Origin: Fibrella forsythiae
GTDB taxonomy: Bacteria > Bacteroidota > Bacteroidia > Cytophagales > Spirosomataceae
DNA: 64,000 nt
Reading direction: 5' to 3'
Assembly (NCBI RefSeq): GCF_017353175.1
Contig: NZ_JAFMYW010000001.1
Location: 372,001-436,000, forward strand
Shown here one piece after another: positions 41,949 through 53,269 of this stretch. Under the pieces are notes generated by a model. That model had not been told where the DNA came from and did not search any database. It saw only the letters and a program-made list of their open reading frames with translations. Numbering within the stretch: position 1 is the first letter of the stretch; every line of letters starts with the position of its first letter. Made by a program: the position numbers and the translations under genes.

Positions 41949-43241
41949 ATGACATACAACGAGGCTCTCTCGTACCTCTACGATCGCCTGCCCGTTTTTC
42001 ATCGGGTGGGCGTTTCCGCTTATAAACCCGGGCTATCTAATGTGTTAGCTCTATGCGATGCGTTGGGTAACCCACAACATAAGTTTCGAAGTATACATGT
42101 AGCCGGAACGAATGGCAAAGGCAGTACATCGCACCTGTTGGCTAGTGTGTATCAGGCTGCCGGTTATCGGGTTGGTCTGTATACATCTCCGCATCTGAAA
42201 TCATTCACGGAGCGAATCAGGCTGAATGGGGTTGCTATACCAGAAGCTGATGTTGCCGCCTTCGTTGAATCGCAGCAGCTGGTTATTGAACAGATTCAGC
42301 CTTCATTCTTCGAAGTAACTGTAGCGATGGCATTCGACTTTTTTGCCCGTCAGCAAGTCGACATTGCCATTATCGAGGTGGGGCTGGGAGGGAGGCTCGA
42401 CTCAACGAACATCATTACACCCCTGGTCAGTGTCATTACCAATATTGGCTGGGATCATGTGGATATCCTTGGTGATACACTCCCCCTCATTGCTGCTGAG
42501 AAGGGGGGGATTGTTAAGGAGAACGTACCTGTAGTCATTGGTGAAATGCATCCAGAAACACAGCCTGTATTCGAGGAAATCGCGGATAGGCATCGGTCGA
42601 CGATCCATTTTGCTGATCAGCAGTGGAAACTGACTGATGGAGGATGTGTGGATGGGGTGCGCCTCATTAGCTGCACGCGTGCTGGTAGGATTAATTCGTC
42701 ATTTACCGTCGAATTGCCTTTACTGGGATTGTATCAACTCTCTAACCTTAAAACGGTCTTGTCTACTGTTGATGTGATGCAATCACAATTACCTGTAAAC
42801 GACGAGGCAGTTGAGATTGGCTGTCGGCAGGTTGTATCACTCACGGGGTTGAAAGGGAGGTTTCAATATCTGAGCCAGTCCCCTGCTGTGATTGCAGATA
42901 CGGCGCATAACAAGCCAGGTATTGAGGCATTGATGGCAACAGTAGAGACGATAACCTACGATCGTCTTCGTCTGATCATTGGTTTTGTTCGTGATAAGGA
43001 TGTTCCGGCAGTATTAAGTCTATTTCCGCCCACCGCCATCTATTACTTTTGCCAGGCCGATTCAGTACGCGCCTTACCTGTTGATGAGTTGGTTACTCTG
43101 GGTAGCGCGGCCGGTTTAGTTGGTAACCGGTACCCGAATGTAAATACAGCCCTGGATGCTGCTCTCGCTGAGGCAGGTATTAACGATTTACTATTAATCA
43201 CCGGCAGCACCTACGTTGTTGCCGAAATTAATTTACTATAA
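41949..43241 (+). CDS. folC: Bifunctional folylpolyglutamate / dihydrofolate synthase
   Basis: The protein has 430 residues, normal for FolC. The P-loop is AGTNGKGST (about 51-59), followed by the Omega-loop region SPHLKSFTERI, the EVGLGGRLDSTN motif, NIGWDHVDILG and a C-terminal ligand-binding domain. It adds glutamate to dihydropteroate or folates in the cytosol. It lies directly between the TonB-like gene and trmB. Confidence 0.92.
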   Translation: MTYNEALSYLYDRLPVFHRVGVSAYKPGLSNVLALCDALGNPQHKFRSIHVAGTNGKGSTSHLLASVYQAAGYRVGLYTSPHLKSFTERIRLNGVAIPEADVAAFVESQQLVIEQIQPSFFEVTVAMAFDFFARQQVDIAIIEVGLGGRLDSTNIITPLVSVITNIGWDHVDILGDTLPLIAAEKGGIVKENVPVVIGEMHPETQPVFEEIADRHRSTIHFADQQWKLTDGGCVDGVRLISCTRAGRINSSFTVELPLLGLYQLSNLKTVLSTVDVMQSQLPVNDEAVEIGCRQVVSLTGLKGRFQYLSQSPAVIADTAHNKPGIEALMATVETITYDRLRLIIGFVRDKDVPAVLSLFPPTAIYYFCQADSVRALPVDELVTLGSAAGLVGNRYPNVNTALDAALAEAGINDLLLITGSTYVVAEINLL

Positions 43242-43245
43242 GTGT

Positions 43246-43908
43246 ATGGCTAGACGCCGGAAAATGTACCGTTTTGAACAGAATAAAGAAGCTGCGAATG
43301 TTATTGAACGCGGGAAGCCAATTTATACTACTATAAAAGGCCACTGGTTAACCGATTATTTTAAGAATGACAACCCAATCGTTCTGGAGTTAGGATGTGG
43401 CCGAGGCGAATACACGGTAGGGTTGGCTCAGGCATATCCAGCCTGCAATTTTATTGGTATCGACATCAAAGGAGATCGCATTGCGCGTGGTTCTCAGTCG
43501 GCTATTGAAGCGGGGCTGACTAATGTGGCTTTTTTACGGACAGACATCCAGTATCTGCATGAATTTTTTGGTGAAGAGGAGGTCGATGAAATTTGGATCA
43601 CGTTCCCAGATCCTCAGCCCCGAGATAAGCAGGAGAAACATCGTTTAACCTATTCGTCATTTCTCTCGTTGTACAGGATGATACTGAAGCCATGCGGTCT
43701 TTTGCACCTTAAAACAGATCATGCTCCTTTCTTTGAGTATAGTATGGAATCACTTCCCGAGAATGGATATGTGATTTTAGATGCTACGAGAGATTTATAT
43801 AGCTCGCCTCTGAATGAAATTCACTTAGGTATCAAGACTAAATACGAGGCCATGTTTTATGCTAAAGGGTTTTCGATCAATTACCTACAAAGTCAAAAGA
43901 GGGCCTAA
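43246..43908 (+). CDS. trmB: tRNA (guanine-N7-)-methyltransferase
   Basis: The protein has 220 residues from the ATG at 43246, 5 nt after folC. SAM-binding motif I reads LELGCGRGEYT, with FIGIDIKGDRI following, and DEIWITFPDPQPRDKQEKHRL is the signature TFPDPxxKxxHxKRR-like segment of TrmB. It makes m7G46 in tRNAs. The upstream in-frame ATG (43216) lies inside folC and is rejected. Confidence 0.92.
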   Translation: MARRRKMYRFEQNKEAANVIERGKPIYTTIKGHWLTDYFKNDNPIVLELGCGRGEYTVGLAQAYPACNFIGIDIKGDRIARGSQSAIEAGLTNVAFLRTDIQYLHEFFGEEEVDEIWITFPDPQPRDKQEKHRLTYSSFLSLYRMILKPCGLLHLKTDHAPFFEYSMESLPENGYVILDATRDLYSSPLNEIHLGIKTKYEAMFYAKGFSINYLQSQKRA

Positions 43909-43930
43909 CCGGTTACGGTTAGGCCCTCTT
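43897..43930. terminator. Bidirectional terminator between trmB and gap
   Basis: Perfect 15-bp stem (43897-43911 / 43916-43930) with a 4-nt GTTA loop. It covers the trmB stop codon and lies between convergent genes, so it can end both transcripts. Confidence 0.85.
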
Positions 43931-43954
43931 CCACTACGCATGATTTTGGAACGG

Positions 43955-44953
<999 letters not shown>

Positions 44954-44980
44954 TTATGCAAACAGGTTTGGTTAACGATC

Positions 44981-44988
44981 CAAAGATA
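44981..44988 (-). promoter_or_regulatory. gap promoter, -7 box
   Basis: On the minus strand TATCTTTG matches TAnnTTTG exactly, 31 nt upstream of the gap ATG. The TTACTAA cluster begins 67 bp further upstream. Confidence 0.6.
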
Positions 44989-45054
44989 AGAGGTTGTATC
45001 ATAAAGACCACTATTTAGCAATAAAGAGAGTTTAGCAAATAACTCATAACCTAA

Positions 45055-45228
45055 TTAGTAAATTCGACTCAAAAAATTAGTATTATCGTCTATTTACTAA
45101 CAAATTTGCGAAAATCTAAGCAATTTTTAGTTACAGTATTAGTAATTATTGGATTTTACTAACAGCATTACTAAAATAATAGCACTTTACTAAATGCATC
45201 TAATTTAATTGCTAATCGGCTTTACTAA
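45055..45228. repeat. Cluster of seven TTACTAA motifs upstream of gap
   Basis: Exact TTACTAA or TTAGTAA at 45055, 45094, 45139, 45156, 45168, 45187 and 45222 within 174 bp, plus a near match at 45077. By base composition about 0.1 would be expected. The 919-bp stretch 44951-45869 between gap and dapD is AT-rich and otherwise holds only short frames that do not look coding. Confidence 0.55.
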
Positions 45229-45241
45229 GGTGTGCCTTCGA

Positions 45242-45272
45242 GATCATATCTTCTTGTCATTTTGATATGATC
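45242..45272. repeat. Inverted repeat GATCATATC / GATATGATC
   Basis: Perfect 9-bp arms with a 13-nt spacer in the gap-dapD intergenic region. It could be an operator or a small hairpin; no gene ends beside it. The remainder up to 45869 shows no gene that I can support. Confidence 0.4.
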
Positions 45273-45869
45273 CATTTTCTTCAGATCTAATTAAAATGTT
45301 ACTGTCTATTCCTGCATTCATATAATATAGTGGATAGGAGAGGGCAAAGAAAGAATCAATCACTACTCCAATTGATACACCTATCTTGAAATGGCATAAC
45401 AATAATGACATAACAATAACCACCAACCGACAGCAATCTGACTGTTTAAGTAGACATGGAAAAAAGGCGATCCGGATTGCCCTTCTGAATAGCCTTTCTT
45501 TCTCTCCACAGACATTCCTTCATAAGTGTAGTAACGTTCATAGAACACTCGATCTGTCATTTGTCTCTACGCAATACTGTTCCTTTCTAAAAACCCCAAA
45601 CGATTAGATACCCTGTGCTGATAACATCGGTACCAGTATAAACCAATCGGTCTATAGCCTGACAACTACACAATCTGATATTGTATATTGGCCTTATATT
45701 TACAAGCGAATCAAACCACTTAAACTGTTATCTCGAATAGATTTGACTTCAATTAGTATGTCCTCAATTTTTGTGACAAAATATAATTTGCTCGTAAAAA
45801 ATAGAGCTAGACTAAATGTACTAATTATCAATCAATTAGACCGAGATTAATAAAGTTTTACTTTCTGTT

Positions 45870-46697
45870 ATGGGTAACAAAAAAGACCAAATCCTTGAAG
45901 CTTGGGCGGACCGCTCTCTACTCAGTAATCCAACTTATAAAGCCACTATTGACGATGTAATACACGAACTGAATGAAGGAAAGATTCGTGTGGCAGAACC
46001 TATTGACGCATCAACAACAGGGGAGTGGCAGGTAAACGAATGGGTCAAAAAGGCTATTCTCCTCTACTTTGTAAGTCAAACTATGAAACCGGAGGAAGTT
46101 GGGATTTTTTCGTTCAATGATAAAATCCCACTAAAAACTGACTTCGCCACAAAAGGCGTGCGCGTTGTTCCACCAGCTACCGTCCGCCACGGAGCCTATT
46201 TAGCACCTGGTGCCATCTTAATGCCCTCGTACGTTAACATAGGTGCTTACGTCGGCGAACGCACAATGGTTGATACCTGGGCGACTGTTGGTAGCTGTGC
46301 TCAAATTGGAAGCGATGTTCATTTGAGTGGTGGCGTAGGCATCGGGGGTGTACTCGAACCACCTCAGGCAGTTCCCGTTATCATTGAAGATGGGGCCTTC
46401 ATCGGATCACGCTGTATCGTTGTAGAGGGGGCTCGCATTGGTGCTAAGGCCGTGTTGGGAGCTGGCGTAACTATCACTGGATCGTCTAAGGTAATTGACG
46501 TTACAGGTGAGAAACCGGTCGAGTATAAAGGATACGTACCTGCCAATTCTGTTGTCATTCCAGGTAGCTATACGAAAGAGTTTGCTGCCGGAAGCTATCA
46601 AGTACCATGTGCCTTGATAATTGGCCAGCGTAAAGCCTCAACCGATTTAAAGACATCATTGAACGATGCGCTCCGAGAGAACAACGTTGCAGTTTAA
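45870..46697 (+). CDS. dapD: Tetrahydrodipicolinate N-succinyltransferase
   Basis: The protein has 275 residues, the standard DapD length. A helical N-terminal domain is followed by a left-handed beta-helix of hexapeptide repeats (about 105-235, for example GAYLAPGAILMPSYVNIGAYVG and VHLSGGVGIGGVLEP). It transfers succinyl from succinyl-CoA in lysine/diaminopimelate synthesis, the pathway that also uses dapA in this window. Confidence 0.93.
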   Translation: MGNKKDQILEAWADRSLLSNPTYKATIDDVIHELNEGKIRVAEPIDASTTGEWQVNEWVKKAILLYFVSQTMKPEEVGIFSFNDKIPLKTDFATKGVRVVPPATVRHGAYLAPGAILMPSYVNIGAYVGERTMVDTWATVGSCAQIGSDVHLSGGVGIGGVLEPPQAVPVIIEDGAFIGSRCIVVEGARIGAKAVLGAGVTITGSSKVIDVTGEKPVEYKGYVPANSVVIPGSYTKEFAAGSYQVPCALIIGQRKASTDLKTSLNDALRENNVAV

Positions 46698-46715
46698 CAT
46701 TAACAACCAGTAAGT

Positions 46716-46757
46716 AAAAAATGCGTCTAGTTACATTTGTAATTAAGCGCATTTTTT
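46716..46757 (+). terminator. dapD terminator
   Basis: AAAAAATGCG / CGCATTTTTT stem with a 22-nt loop and T-run after dapD. The loop contains a TTACA-TT-TGTAA palindrome (46731-46742) like the two near the next promoter. Confidence 0.7.
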
Positions 46758-46812
46758 TTGTTCTCACTGATTACTTTTGTACATTCGGCTTAATTTACAA
46801 CTGTAATTTACA
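46731..46812 (+). promoter_or_regulatory. Promoter and TTACA-nn-TGTAA operators of the XRE gene
   Basis: A -7 box TACTTTTG (TAnnTTTG) lies at 46772-46779. Flanking it are palindromes TTACATTTGTAA (46731-46742) and TTACAACTGTAA (46795-46806), the latter overlapping TGTAATTTACA (46802-46812). Such paired palindromes are a plausible site for autoregulation by the XRE protein encoded from 46830. Confidence 0.5.
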
Positions 46813-46829
46813 TTTAACCAATTGCAACA

Positions 46830-47288
46830 ATGTCAATCAATGACAAAATTAAACAGGTGCTGACTATTAAAAACCTATCACCTTCTTATCTAGCAGATGA
46901 TATTGGCGTTCAGCGGTCTAGTATTTCACACATCCTCTCAGGAAGGAATAGACCCAGTTTAGACATCATTCAAAAGATTGTTAGACGATTTCCTGAGTTT
47001 ACCTACGAGTGGTTTCTTGAATCGGATACACAATTGTCAACTAATCAGGATCAGACACCTGCCCGGGAAAACTTAAGGGCGGTTGGTTCACCAGCCAACA
47101 AAACACGTCCTGCCACCCGTTTTGAACAACCAGACTCCGGTGATCAGTCGTCCGGTGATTCAGCAAAGTTGACAGGAAACCAAAGCGAAACGATCGTTCC
47201 AAAATTGTCAAGTCCACCAAAGCCCTTAATCGATCGGATACTTATCTTTTATACAGACGGAACGTTTCGGGAATACACACCCGCTTAA
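46830..47288 (+). CDS. XRE-family HTH regulator
   Basis: The protein has 152 residues. The N-terminal HTH (about 5-65) is typical: LSPSYLADDIGVQRSSISHILSGRNRPSLDIIQKIV. A long polar, Pro/Ser-rich linker (about 72-130) leads to a short conserved-looking end (IDRILIFYTDGTFREYTP). A similar domain order occurs in many Cytophagales regulators. Targets unknown; autoregulation is suggested by the palindromes around its promoter. Confidence 0.75.
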   Translation: MSINDKIKQVLTIKNLSPSYLADDIGVQRSSISHILSGRNRPSLDIIQKIVRRFPEFTYEWFLESDTQLSTNQDQTPARENLRAVGSPANKTRPATRFEQPDSGDQSSGDSAKLTGNQSETIVPKLSSPPKPLIDRILIFYTDGTFREYTPA

Positions 47289-47423
47289 CTCAAGCAGTAG
47301 GAGAGGTTTACTATCTTTTATTGTATCTCTTTTACACCGGTCTTATAGGCTACATACCACTTTCTAACATATCGTATTTGGCATCTTTACGACATGTATC
47401 TTTAGTATCAGATAACTTTTTAC

Positions 47424-48521
47424 ATGCAACATCGTCATCCAACTCTTTCATTGCTATCGGCAGGTTTGACCTTACTATTTATTTCAGAGGCGTGTACGAT
47501 TTCCGAGCCCTTACGCACCGAACCATTTGAACGTGGTGTGGTCGTTTTAGAGGCAGGGCAATCGACCAAACAAAACGCATCGGTCAGCTTCCTTTCTCCT
47601 GATAAAGGTAAAACGAACGACATTTTTGCTGCAGTTAACGATCGTCCACTTGGCGATTTACTTAAATCCTATACGGAGATTGACGGTAAAGGGTACTTGT
47701 TGGTTAGTAATAGTGATAAAGTAGAAGTTGTTGAAAACAGCACATTCAGAAGTATTGCCTTCATCAATAAGGATGTTGAGCAATGTCGATATATGGTAGC
47801 GGCACCACCGCAAAACGGCTTTTTCCTGAAAGGCTATGTCAGTTACTGGGGTGGTAAAACAATGGCGCCCGGTGTAGCCATTGTTAGCTTGGCAGACCGG
47901 AAAGTTATTAATCATCTGGTTGTAGGCAGTGGCCCGGAACAAATGGTCGTGGTGGGAGAACAATTATTTGTTGCCAACTCGGGTGGACCAACGGTTGGTA
48001 ATACTGTATCTGTCATCAATACTACGACAGATCAGGTAGTAACAACGATTCCAGTTGGTGATGTGCCTACATCGGTTATCTACGATTCTATATCAGGACT
48101 TATCTATGTATTGTGCAGTGGTAAGCCAACCCGGCTCAACGCAGGTGGAACCACCACTGCCGAGCTAATTAAAATCAACCCCACGACCAGGCAGGTAACT
48201 AGCCGAATTACCATTGGTGGCCGACCCGTCACAGGCAATCCAACCAATCTGACATTTAACCCAACGTCTCAATTATTCTATTTTTTACTTAGGGGAGCCG
48301 TTTATTCGTTTCCAGCTGCAGCAACTTCGATTGCAGTCGATAAACCATTAATAAATCAATCGTTTACCGGGCTCGGCGTTGACCCAGCTACCGGAATTAT
48401 TTATGGTGGTTATTCACGTGACTCAACCAGTAAAGGTGTCGTGAGACGTTTCCAGGCAACAGGCAGTCTGATTGATACAGTTTCAGTTGGATACGTACCT
48501 GATGGCTTTTACTTCAAATAG
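47424..48521 (+). CDS. YncE/DUF5074-like beta-propeller lipoprotein
   Basis: The protein has 365 residues. The signal ends in LLFISEAC, a lipobox-like site. The mature protein consists of repeated beta-propeller blades (for example VEVVENSTFRSIAFINK, VSVINTTTDQVVTTIPVGDVPTSVIYD and ELIKINPTTRQVTSRI), as in DUF5074/YncE proteins. Relatives are found with surface uptake systems in Bacteroidota, but no such partner is adjacent. Confidence 0.75.
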   Translation: MQHRHPTLSLLSAGLTLLFISEACTISEPLRTEPFERGVVVLEAGQSTKQNASVSFLSPDKGKTNDIFAAVNDRPLGDLLKSYTEIDGKGYLLVSNSDKVEVVENSTFRSIAFINKDVEQCRYMVAAPPQNGFFLKGYVSYWGGKTMAPGVAIVSLADRKVINHLVVGSGPEQMVVVGEQLFVANSGGPTVGNTVSVINTTTDQVVTTIPVGDVPTSVIYDSISGLIYVLCSGKPTRLNAGGTTTAELIKINPTTRQVTSRITIGGRPVTGNPTNLTFNPTSQLFYFLLRGAVYSFPAAATSIAVDKPLINQSFTGLGVDPATGIIYGGYSRDSTSKGVVRRFQATGSLIDTVSVGYVPDGFYFK

Positions 48522-48571
48522 AATGTTGGCCCAACGTTATCTGGCTAGCCACCTTATCGTAGTAACTACAG

Positions 48572-48614
48572 CCTAAAAAACGCTCTGTACTCAATGCATA
48601 GGGCGTTTTTTAGG
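48572..48614 (+). terminator. Terminator after the beta-propeller gene
   Basis: 12-bp stem CCTAAAAAACGC / GCGTTTTTTAGG with a 19-nt loop, 50 nt after the stop codon. Confidence 0.7.
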
Positions 48615-48730
48615 TAACTAGCTCTCTAGTAATACATTAACGTTTCACGTGGATATGTTGTGGACAACAAGTGGATAAGTGACGATCATTTAGTTTTATA
48701 ATTTATATTATGTTAAGTAATAACTATAAA

Positions 48731-48762
48731 ATAGAGGGGAGGTTTAACAACCTCCCCTCTAT
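48731..48762 (-). terminator. Terminator after the TPR gene
   Basis: Perfect 14-bp stem ATAGAGGGGAGGTT / AACCTCCCCTCTAT with TAAC loop directly after the 48766 stop codon on the minus strand. Confidence 0.8.
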
Positions 48763-48765
48763 CAT

Positions 48766-50271
48766 TTATTTACCTGGCTCTACGCAGGCGACTTTCTTTT
48801 CGTCAAACTGCTTCAGAATTCCTTCCAGTTGCTCCAGTGTACTGTTCAGAGTTGAGTCATCAGACTTCACAGCTTTAGCTTTCTGGAAATAAGGCAAAGC
48901 CTGTTTAAACTTACCACAAACACGGCCCTCAACTTCTTTACCGCTCTTGGTATACTCAGCCATGCTCATGTTGTCTACTTCGCTCTTCATTTCAACGGCA
49001 TCGTTAAATACACCCACACCCATATTGAAATTTGCTTCAAAATTGTTTGGGTCTGTATTCAACGCTTTCTGATAGTAGTCGCGGGCAATCGCTTTTGTAT
49101 CATTTGCCTTCTTCCCTAACTCAGCAGCTTTAGCTTGCAGAGCGGCGCCATCAACACCTTTAGCAGACTCAGCTTTTACCTGCTGATCAATCTCAGCCAT
49201 CTTTGTTTTTTGTTCGGCAATTTTGGCCTGAACATCAGTCAACTGACGCTTCAATTCCGCGCTCTTGGGCTGCTTCTTAATTGCCGCAGTCAACCGCACT
49301 ACTTCGCTCATATACGTATCCAGAAGGGCTTTCTCATCGGCTAGCTTCTTGGTCAGCTTTCCGCCTTTCTTTGCATCATCAGCGGCCTTCTTTGCTTCCG
49401 TAGACAGTTGTTGTGCGTTATTATCGTACATGATACCGAGGTTCACCGCCGATTGTGCATCGTTCGGATTCTTCTCGTATAACTCTTTCATTCCGTTGAT
49501 CGCCTCATCCATCCGGCCCGACGACTGGAGAATGCTCACCCGGGTTGTACCGAGATCACGATTGCTCGGGAACATTTTCATGGCCCGGTCTAGCGTAGAC
49601 AGTGCCTTGTCCGTTTCCTTATCGCTGTTATACATCTGCGCCAGGCTAGCCCAAATCGTTACATCACGGCCACCATTTTCAGCATATTTTTCAAACTGCT
49701 GCTTGGTTTTCGTCATATAATCGGCCCGGTTAGCCCCCTCTCCTTTTGCAGACATTGCCTGCTGAGCACTGATACCAGCATACATAGGTGCAGTGGTATC
49801 TTTTGCATTGATTGTACCGGCCATCGACATTGCCGTGTAGGCTGCATCATAGTTTTTAGCCTGATACCGACGAATGCCCTGGTTCATCATAGCTGAATAC
49901 AGCATCTGACCCGACAATGCATCGTTGATCTCCTTGGTCATTTTGCCGTTTGGCTCTACCTCCAGCGCTTTCTTATATGACTCGTAAGCAACTGTAGCCG
50001 CATTTGAGTCTAGTGATGCCGCTTTTGCGTCGTTGGCAAGGGCCTCATATATCTGGGCTCTACTTACCCATGTTTTGGCTTTTGTGGCCAGCTTAGGGTC
50101 ATTGACATTATTATCAATTTCGGTTTTGGCTTTATCCAATGCACCCTGTTCCTTAAACAGAAGCGCCTTGTTCTGGGCCATTGCTGACACCGATAATAAC
50201 GTCGCAGCCGATACGGCCATCATGGTTTTCATGGAATGTGTCATGGAATGTGCCATCGTTTGATGTGCCAT
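48766..50271 (-). CDS. Exported TPR-repeat protein with coiled coil
   Basis: From the ATG at 50271 the protein has 501 residues. A signal peptide ends at SVSAMAQ; three in-frame ATGs crowd the first 15 codons, and 50229 (MKTMMAVSAATLL) is an equally good start. TPR repeats fill most of the mature part, interrupted by a Lys/Glu/Gln-rich coiled-coil (about 295-380, KLTKKLADEKALLDTYMSEV ...). Probably a periplasmic scaffold. Function unknown. Confidence 0.8.
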   Translation of the reverse strand: MAHQTMAHSMTHSMKTMMAVSAATLLSVSAMAQNKALLFKEQGALDKAKTEIDNNVNDPKLATKAKTWVSRAQIYEALANDAKAASLDSNAATVAYESYKKALEVEPNGKMTKEINDALSGQMLYSAMMNQGIRRYQAKNYDAAYTAMSMAGTINAKDTTAPMYAGISAQQAMSAKGEGANRADYMTKTKQQFEKYAENGGRDVTIWASLAQMYNSDKETDKALSTLDRAMKMFPSNRDLGTTRVSILQSSGRMDEAINGMKELYEKNPNDAQSAVNLGIMYDNNAQQLSTEAKKAADDAKKGGKLTKKLADEKALLDTYMSEVVRLTAAIKKQPKSAELKRQLTDVQAKIAEQKTKMAEIDQQVKAESAKGVDGAALQAKAAELGKKANDTKAIARDYYQKALNTDPNNFEANFNMGVGVFNDAVEMKSEVDNMSMAEYTKSGKEVEGRVCGKFKQALPYFQKAKAVKSDDSTLNSTLEQLEGILKQFDEKKVACVEPGK

Positions 50272-50341
50272 GTAGTCTGTAACTAAGTTTTGTTCAACAA
50301 TAGGGCGAAAATACACATTTCGCCCGTCTTTTAGACAGAAA

Positions 50342-50373
50342 AAAGAGCCTCCGGTTTAAACCGAAGGCTCTTT
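50342..50373 (-). terminator. gyrA terminator
   Basis: AAAGAGCCT / AGGCTCTTT stem enclosing the palindrome CGGTTTAAACCG, with one C-A mismatch, 31 nt after the gyrA stop on the minus strand. Confidence 0.75.
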
Positions 50374-50403
50374 CTGATCAGTAGATAAGCCCTTTTAACG
50401 AAA

Positions 50404-52941
50404 TTATTCTGTTACTTCCGATGCTGTATCATCTGTGGCGGTAACCTCTGCCGAATCGTCTACAGACTCTGTTTCATCGCGTACAACGGTCATCACAGAT
50501 GAAATTGCGTCACCTTCGCGCAGTTTGATAATCCGAACACCTTGCGTATTCCGCCCGATAACATTGATTGCATTAACCGGGGTCCGTAACAGAATACCAG
50601 ATCGGTTGATCACCATCAGATCGTCACTATCCGATGCCTGGAGAATGCCCACCAACGCGCCTACTTTTTCTGTTATTTTCAACGTACCTACGCCCTTGGC
50701 ACCCCGGTTCGTGACCCGATACTCATCAATAGGTGAACGCTTTCCGTATCCATTCTCAGAAATAACCAGCAACTGAGCGTCCGGACGACCAATGCAGACC
50801 ATACCGATCACCCGGTCATCTTCAGCCTCATCATCCAGCGTAATTCCTTTTACACCAGCCGCCGTACGGCCCATTGGACGTACCCGGGTTTCGTGGAAAC
50901 GAACAGCCTTACCAGCACGCGATGCAATGACAAGGTCGTTATCGCCATTGGTCATAACAACATCCAGCAGACGGTCGCTCTCGTCGATGGTAATAGCGAT
51001 GATACCCGTGCGCCGAACGTTCGAATACGCTTCCAGCAAGGTCTTCTTGATCGTACCCTGCTCGGTACACATTACAATGAAATTATTCTTGATGTAATCG
51101 GGGTCATCAAGATTTTTTACATTGATCACCGCCCGCACTTTATCGTCACTGTCGATCTGTATATAGTTCGGTAGCGGTTTACCTTTGGCATCACGGGCAC
51201 CTTCCTGAATCTTGTAGACCGGCAGCCAGTACATCCGTCCCTTCTGTGTAAAGATCAGAAGCGTATTGTGCATAGTGGCTGAGTACAGATGTTCCGTGAA
51301 ATCACCGTCTTTCGACGAAGCTCCCTTCGATCCTTTCGTACCTCTCCCCTGCTGACGATACTCAGTCAACGCGGTCCGCTTAATATAGCCTTCGTGTGAA
51401 ATCGTGATGATCATCTCTTCATCGTCGATCAACGACAGATCATCCAGATCACCATCACCCAGGGCATTGATCTGGGTACGTCGTGGATCACCAAACCGAG
51501 CCCGCAAATCGGCGAGTTCTTCCTTGATGATCTCTTTCTTACGCTCATCCCGGGCCAGAATATCGTTGTAGTTGGCGATATCACGCATCAACTCATCGTA
51601 TTCAGCCTGAATCTTAGCGCGCTCTAAACCGGTCAGGCGTTGGAGGCGCATTTCCAGAATGGCTTTCGCCTGAATGTCTGACAAAGCGAATCTCTCCATC
51701 AAACCGTTCTTGGCTACCTCAGCATCCTTCGATGAACGGATCAACTCGATTACTGCGTCGATATTATCCAGAGCAATAAGAAGGCCCAGCAGAATATGAG
51801 CCCGCTTTTCCGCTTCACGCAGTTCATACTGGGTACGTCGCGTAATAACCTCATAGCGATGCTCCACATAGTAGCGCATCATATCTTTGAGGTTCAGAAT
51901 CATTGGGCGACCTTTTACCAGCGCCACGTTGTTAATGCTGAACGACGACTGGAGCGCCGTATGCTTATACAGGTTGTTCAACACAACACTGGCATTGGCA
52001 TCCCGCTTAATGTCATACACAACCCGCATGCCATCCCGGTCAGATTCATCGCGGAATGCTGAGATACCTTCGATCTTCTTCTCGTTGATGAGATCAGCGG
52101 TTTTTTCCAGCATGACCGACTTATTGATCATGTATGGAATCTCCGTTACGATGATCTGCGTCTTACCTCGATTTTCTTCGATGGTTGCATTGGCCCGGAT
52201 CACGACCCGGCCACGACCGGTATGAAAAGCCGAATGGACACCGCTCATGCCAAAGATGGTACCGCCCGTCGGAAAATCAGGCGCTACCACGTACTTGATC
52301 AGTTCGTCGATGGTAATGTCCGGATTATCGAGAAAAGCCGTGATGCCATCAACAACCTCTGTCAGGTTATGGGGAGCCATATTCGTGGCCATACCTACGG
52401 CAATACCCGACGAGCCGTTCAAGAGCAGGTTGGGCAGTTTGGCTGGCATAACCGTTGGCTCTTCCAGAGAATCATCGAAGTTAGGCTGGAAATCAACCGT
52501 TTCTTTGTAGATGTCACCCAGCATTTCGTCGGCAATACGCTTCAGACGAGCCTCGGTATAACGCATGGCAGCCGGTGAATCCCCGTCGACGGAACCAAAG
52601 TTACCCTGCCCATCAACCATCGGATAACGTAACGACCAGTCCTGCGCCATGCGCACCATGGTATCGTACACCGATGAGTCGCCATGTGGGTGGTATTTAC
52701 CCAGTACCTCGCCAACAATACGGGCTGATTTTTTATGCGGTTTGTTATAGTTTACACCCAGTTCGGCCATGCCAAACAATACGCGGCGGTGAACGGGTTT
52801 GAGACCATCACGCACATCGGGCAAAGCCCGGGAGATGATGACCGACATCGAATAATCGATGTATGCCCCACGCATTTCGTCCTCAATGTTAATCGGAACG
52901 ATACTGTTGGGATTCTCCATTTCGGGAGTCTGTTCTGCCAT
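50404..52941 (-). CDS. gyrA: DNA gyrase subunit A
   Basis: The protein has 845 residues from the ATG at 52941. The breakage-reunion domain is complete: [19 protein letters not shown], the quinolone region [18 protein letters not shown] with Ser and Asp at the usual resistance positions, and active-site Tyr in [10 protein letters not shown]. The C-terminal half forms the DNA-wrapping beta-pinwheel with a GyrA-box variant QGRGTKGSK in place of QRRGGKG. An acidic tail ends the protein. A longer frame from 52995 is rejected, as the added residues are unlike the family. Confidence 0.95.
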   Translation of the reverse strand: MAEQTPEMENPNSIVPINIEDEMRGAYIDYSMSVIISRALPDVRDGLKPVHRRVLFGMAELGVNYNKPHKKSARIVGEVLGKYHPHGDSSVYDTMVRMAQDWSLRYPMVDGQGNFGSVDGDSPAAMRYTEARLKRIADEMLGDIYKETVDFQPNFDDSLEEPTVMPAKLPNLLLNGSSGIAVGMATNMAPHNLTEVVDGITAFLDNPDITIDELIKYVVAPDFPTGGTIFGMSGVHSAFHTGRGRVVIRANATIEENRGKTQIIVTEIPYMINKSVMLEKTADLINEKKIEGISAFRDESDRDGMRVVYDIKRDANASVVLNNLYKHTALQSSFSINNVALVKGRPMILNLKDMMRYYVEHRYEVITRRTQYELREAEKRAHILLGLLIALDNIDAVIELIRSSKDAEVAKNGLMERFALSDIQAKAILEMRLQRLTGLERAKIQAEYDELMRDIANYNDILARDERKKEIIKEELADLRARFGDPRRTQINALGDGDLDDLSLIDDEEMIITISHEGYIKRTALTEYRQQGRGTKGSKGASSKDGDFTEHLYSATMHNTLLIFTQKGRMYWLPVYKIQEGARDAKGKPLPNYIQIDSDDKVRAVINVKNLDDPDYIKNNFIVMCTEQGTIKKTLLEAYSNVRRTGIIAITIDESDRLLDVVMTNGDNDLVIASRAGKAVRFHETRVRPMGRTAAGVKGITLDDEAEDDRVIGMVCIGRPDAQLLVISENGYGKRSPIDEYRVTNRGAKGVGTLKITEKVGALVGILQASDSDDLMVINRSGILLRTPVNAINVIGRNTQGVRIIKLREGDAISSVMTVVRDETESVDDSAEVTATDDTASEVTE

Positions 52942-53269
52942 AAACGGAAGGGGGAATTTCGCGAAAATTTGCAATTTCAGCCCATACCGTTCCACACGGA
53001 AGGGCTATATACAAATATACAAAATTTTCAGCAAATGGTGAAAATAAAGCCGCAAATAGAGCTTCTATAGGCTTATACGGTTCATTTCGCAGATGCGGCA
53101 GTTTACCAATTCAGCAACCGTGGAACATATCTATATTCTTACTGAAATACAATTATTCGCTTTCTGAAACAGTAGCTGAAAATCTTGATTCTCTGTTTGG
53201 CTGTTGGCTACTGACGATGAGCCATTTACCCGCCCAGATACGTAGTTTCATACACTGACAAACCAACTG
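52942..53269. promoter_or_regulatory. gyrA upstream region with -7 box
   Basis: 328 bases without a gene. On the minus strand TATATTTG (53012-53019) is a perfect TAnnTTTG box about 71 nt upstream of the gyrA ATG. The rest up to the RES gene stop is AT-rich and shows no further structure that I can support. Confidence 0.5.

Noticed and set aside
45244-45607. Short frames of 60-73 codons in the gap-dapD region
   Set aside because: Composition is AT-rich and unlike genes around; no ribosome-binding or domain evidence. They appear to be chance frames.
50229-50271. Repeated ATGGCACATTCC-like units at the start of the TPR gene
   Set aside because: Three short ATG-containing units may reflect local duplication, but they only make the start ambiguous and show no further regulatory pattern.
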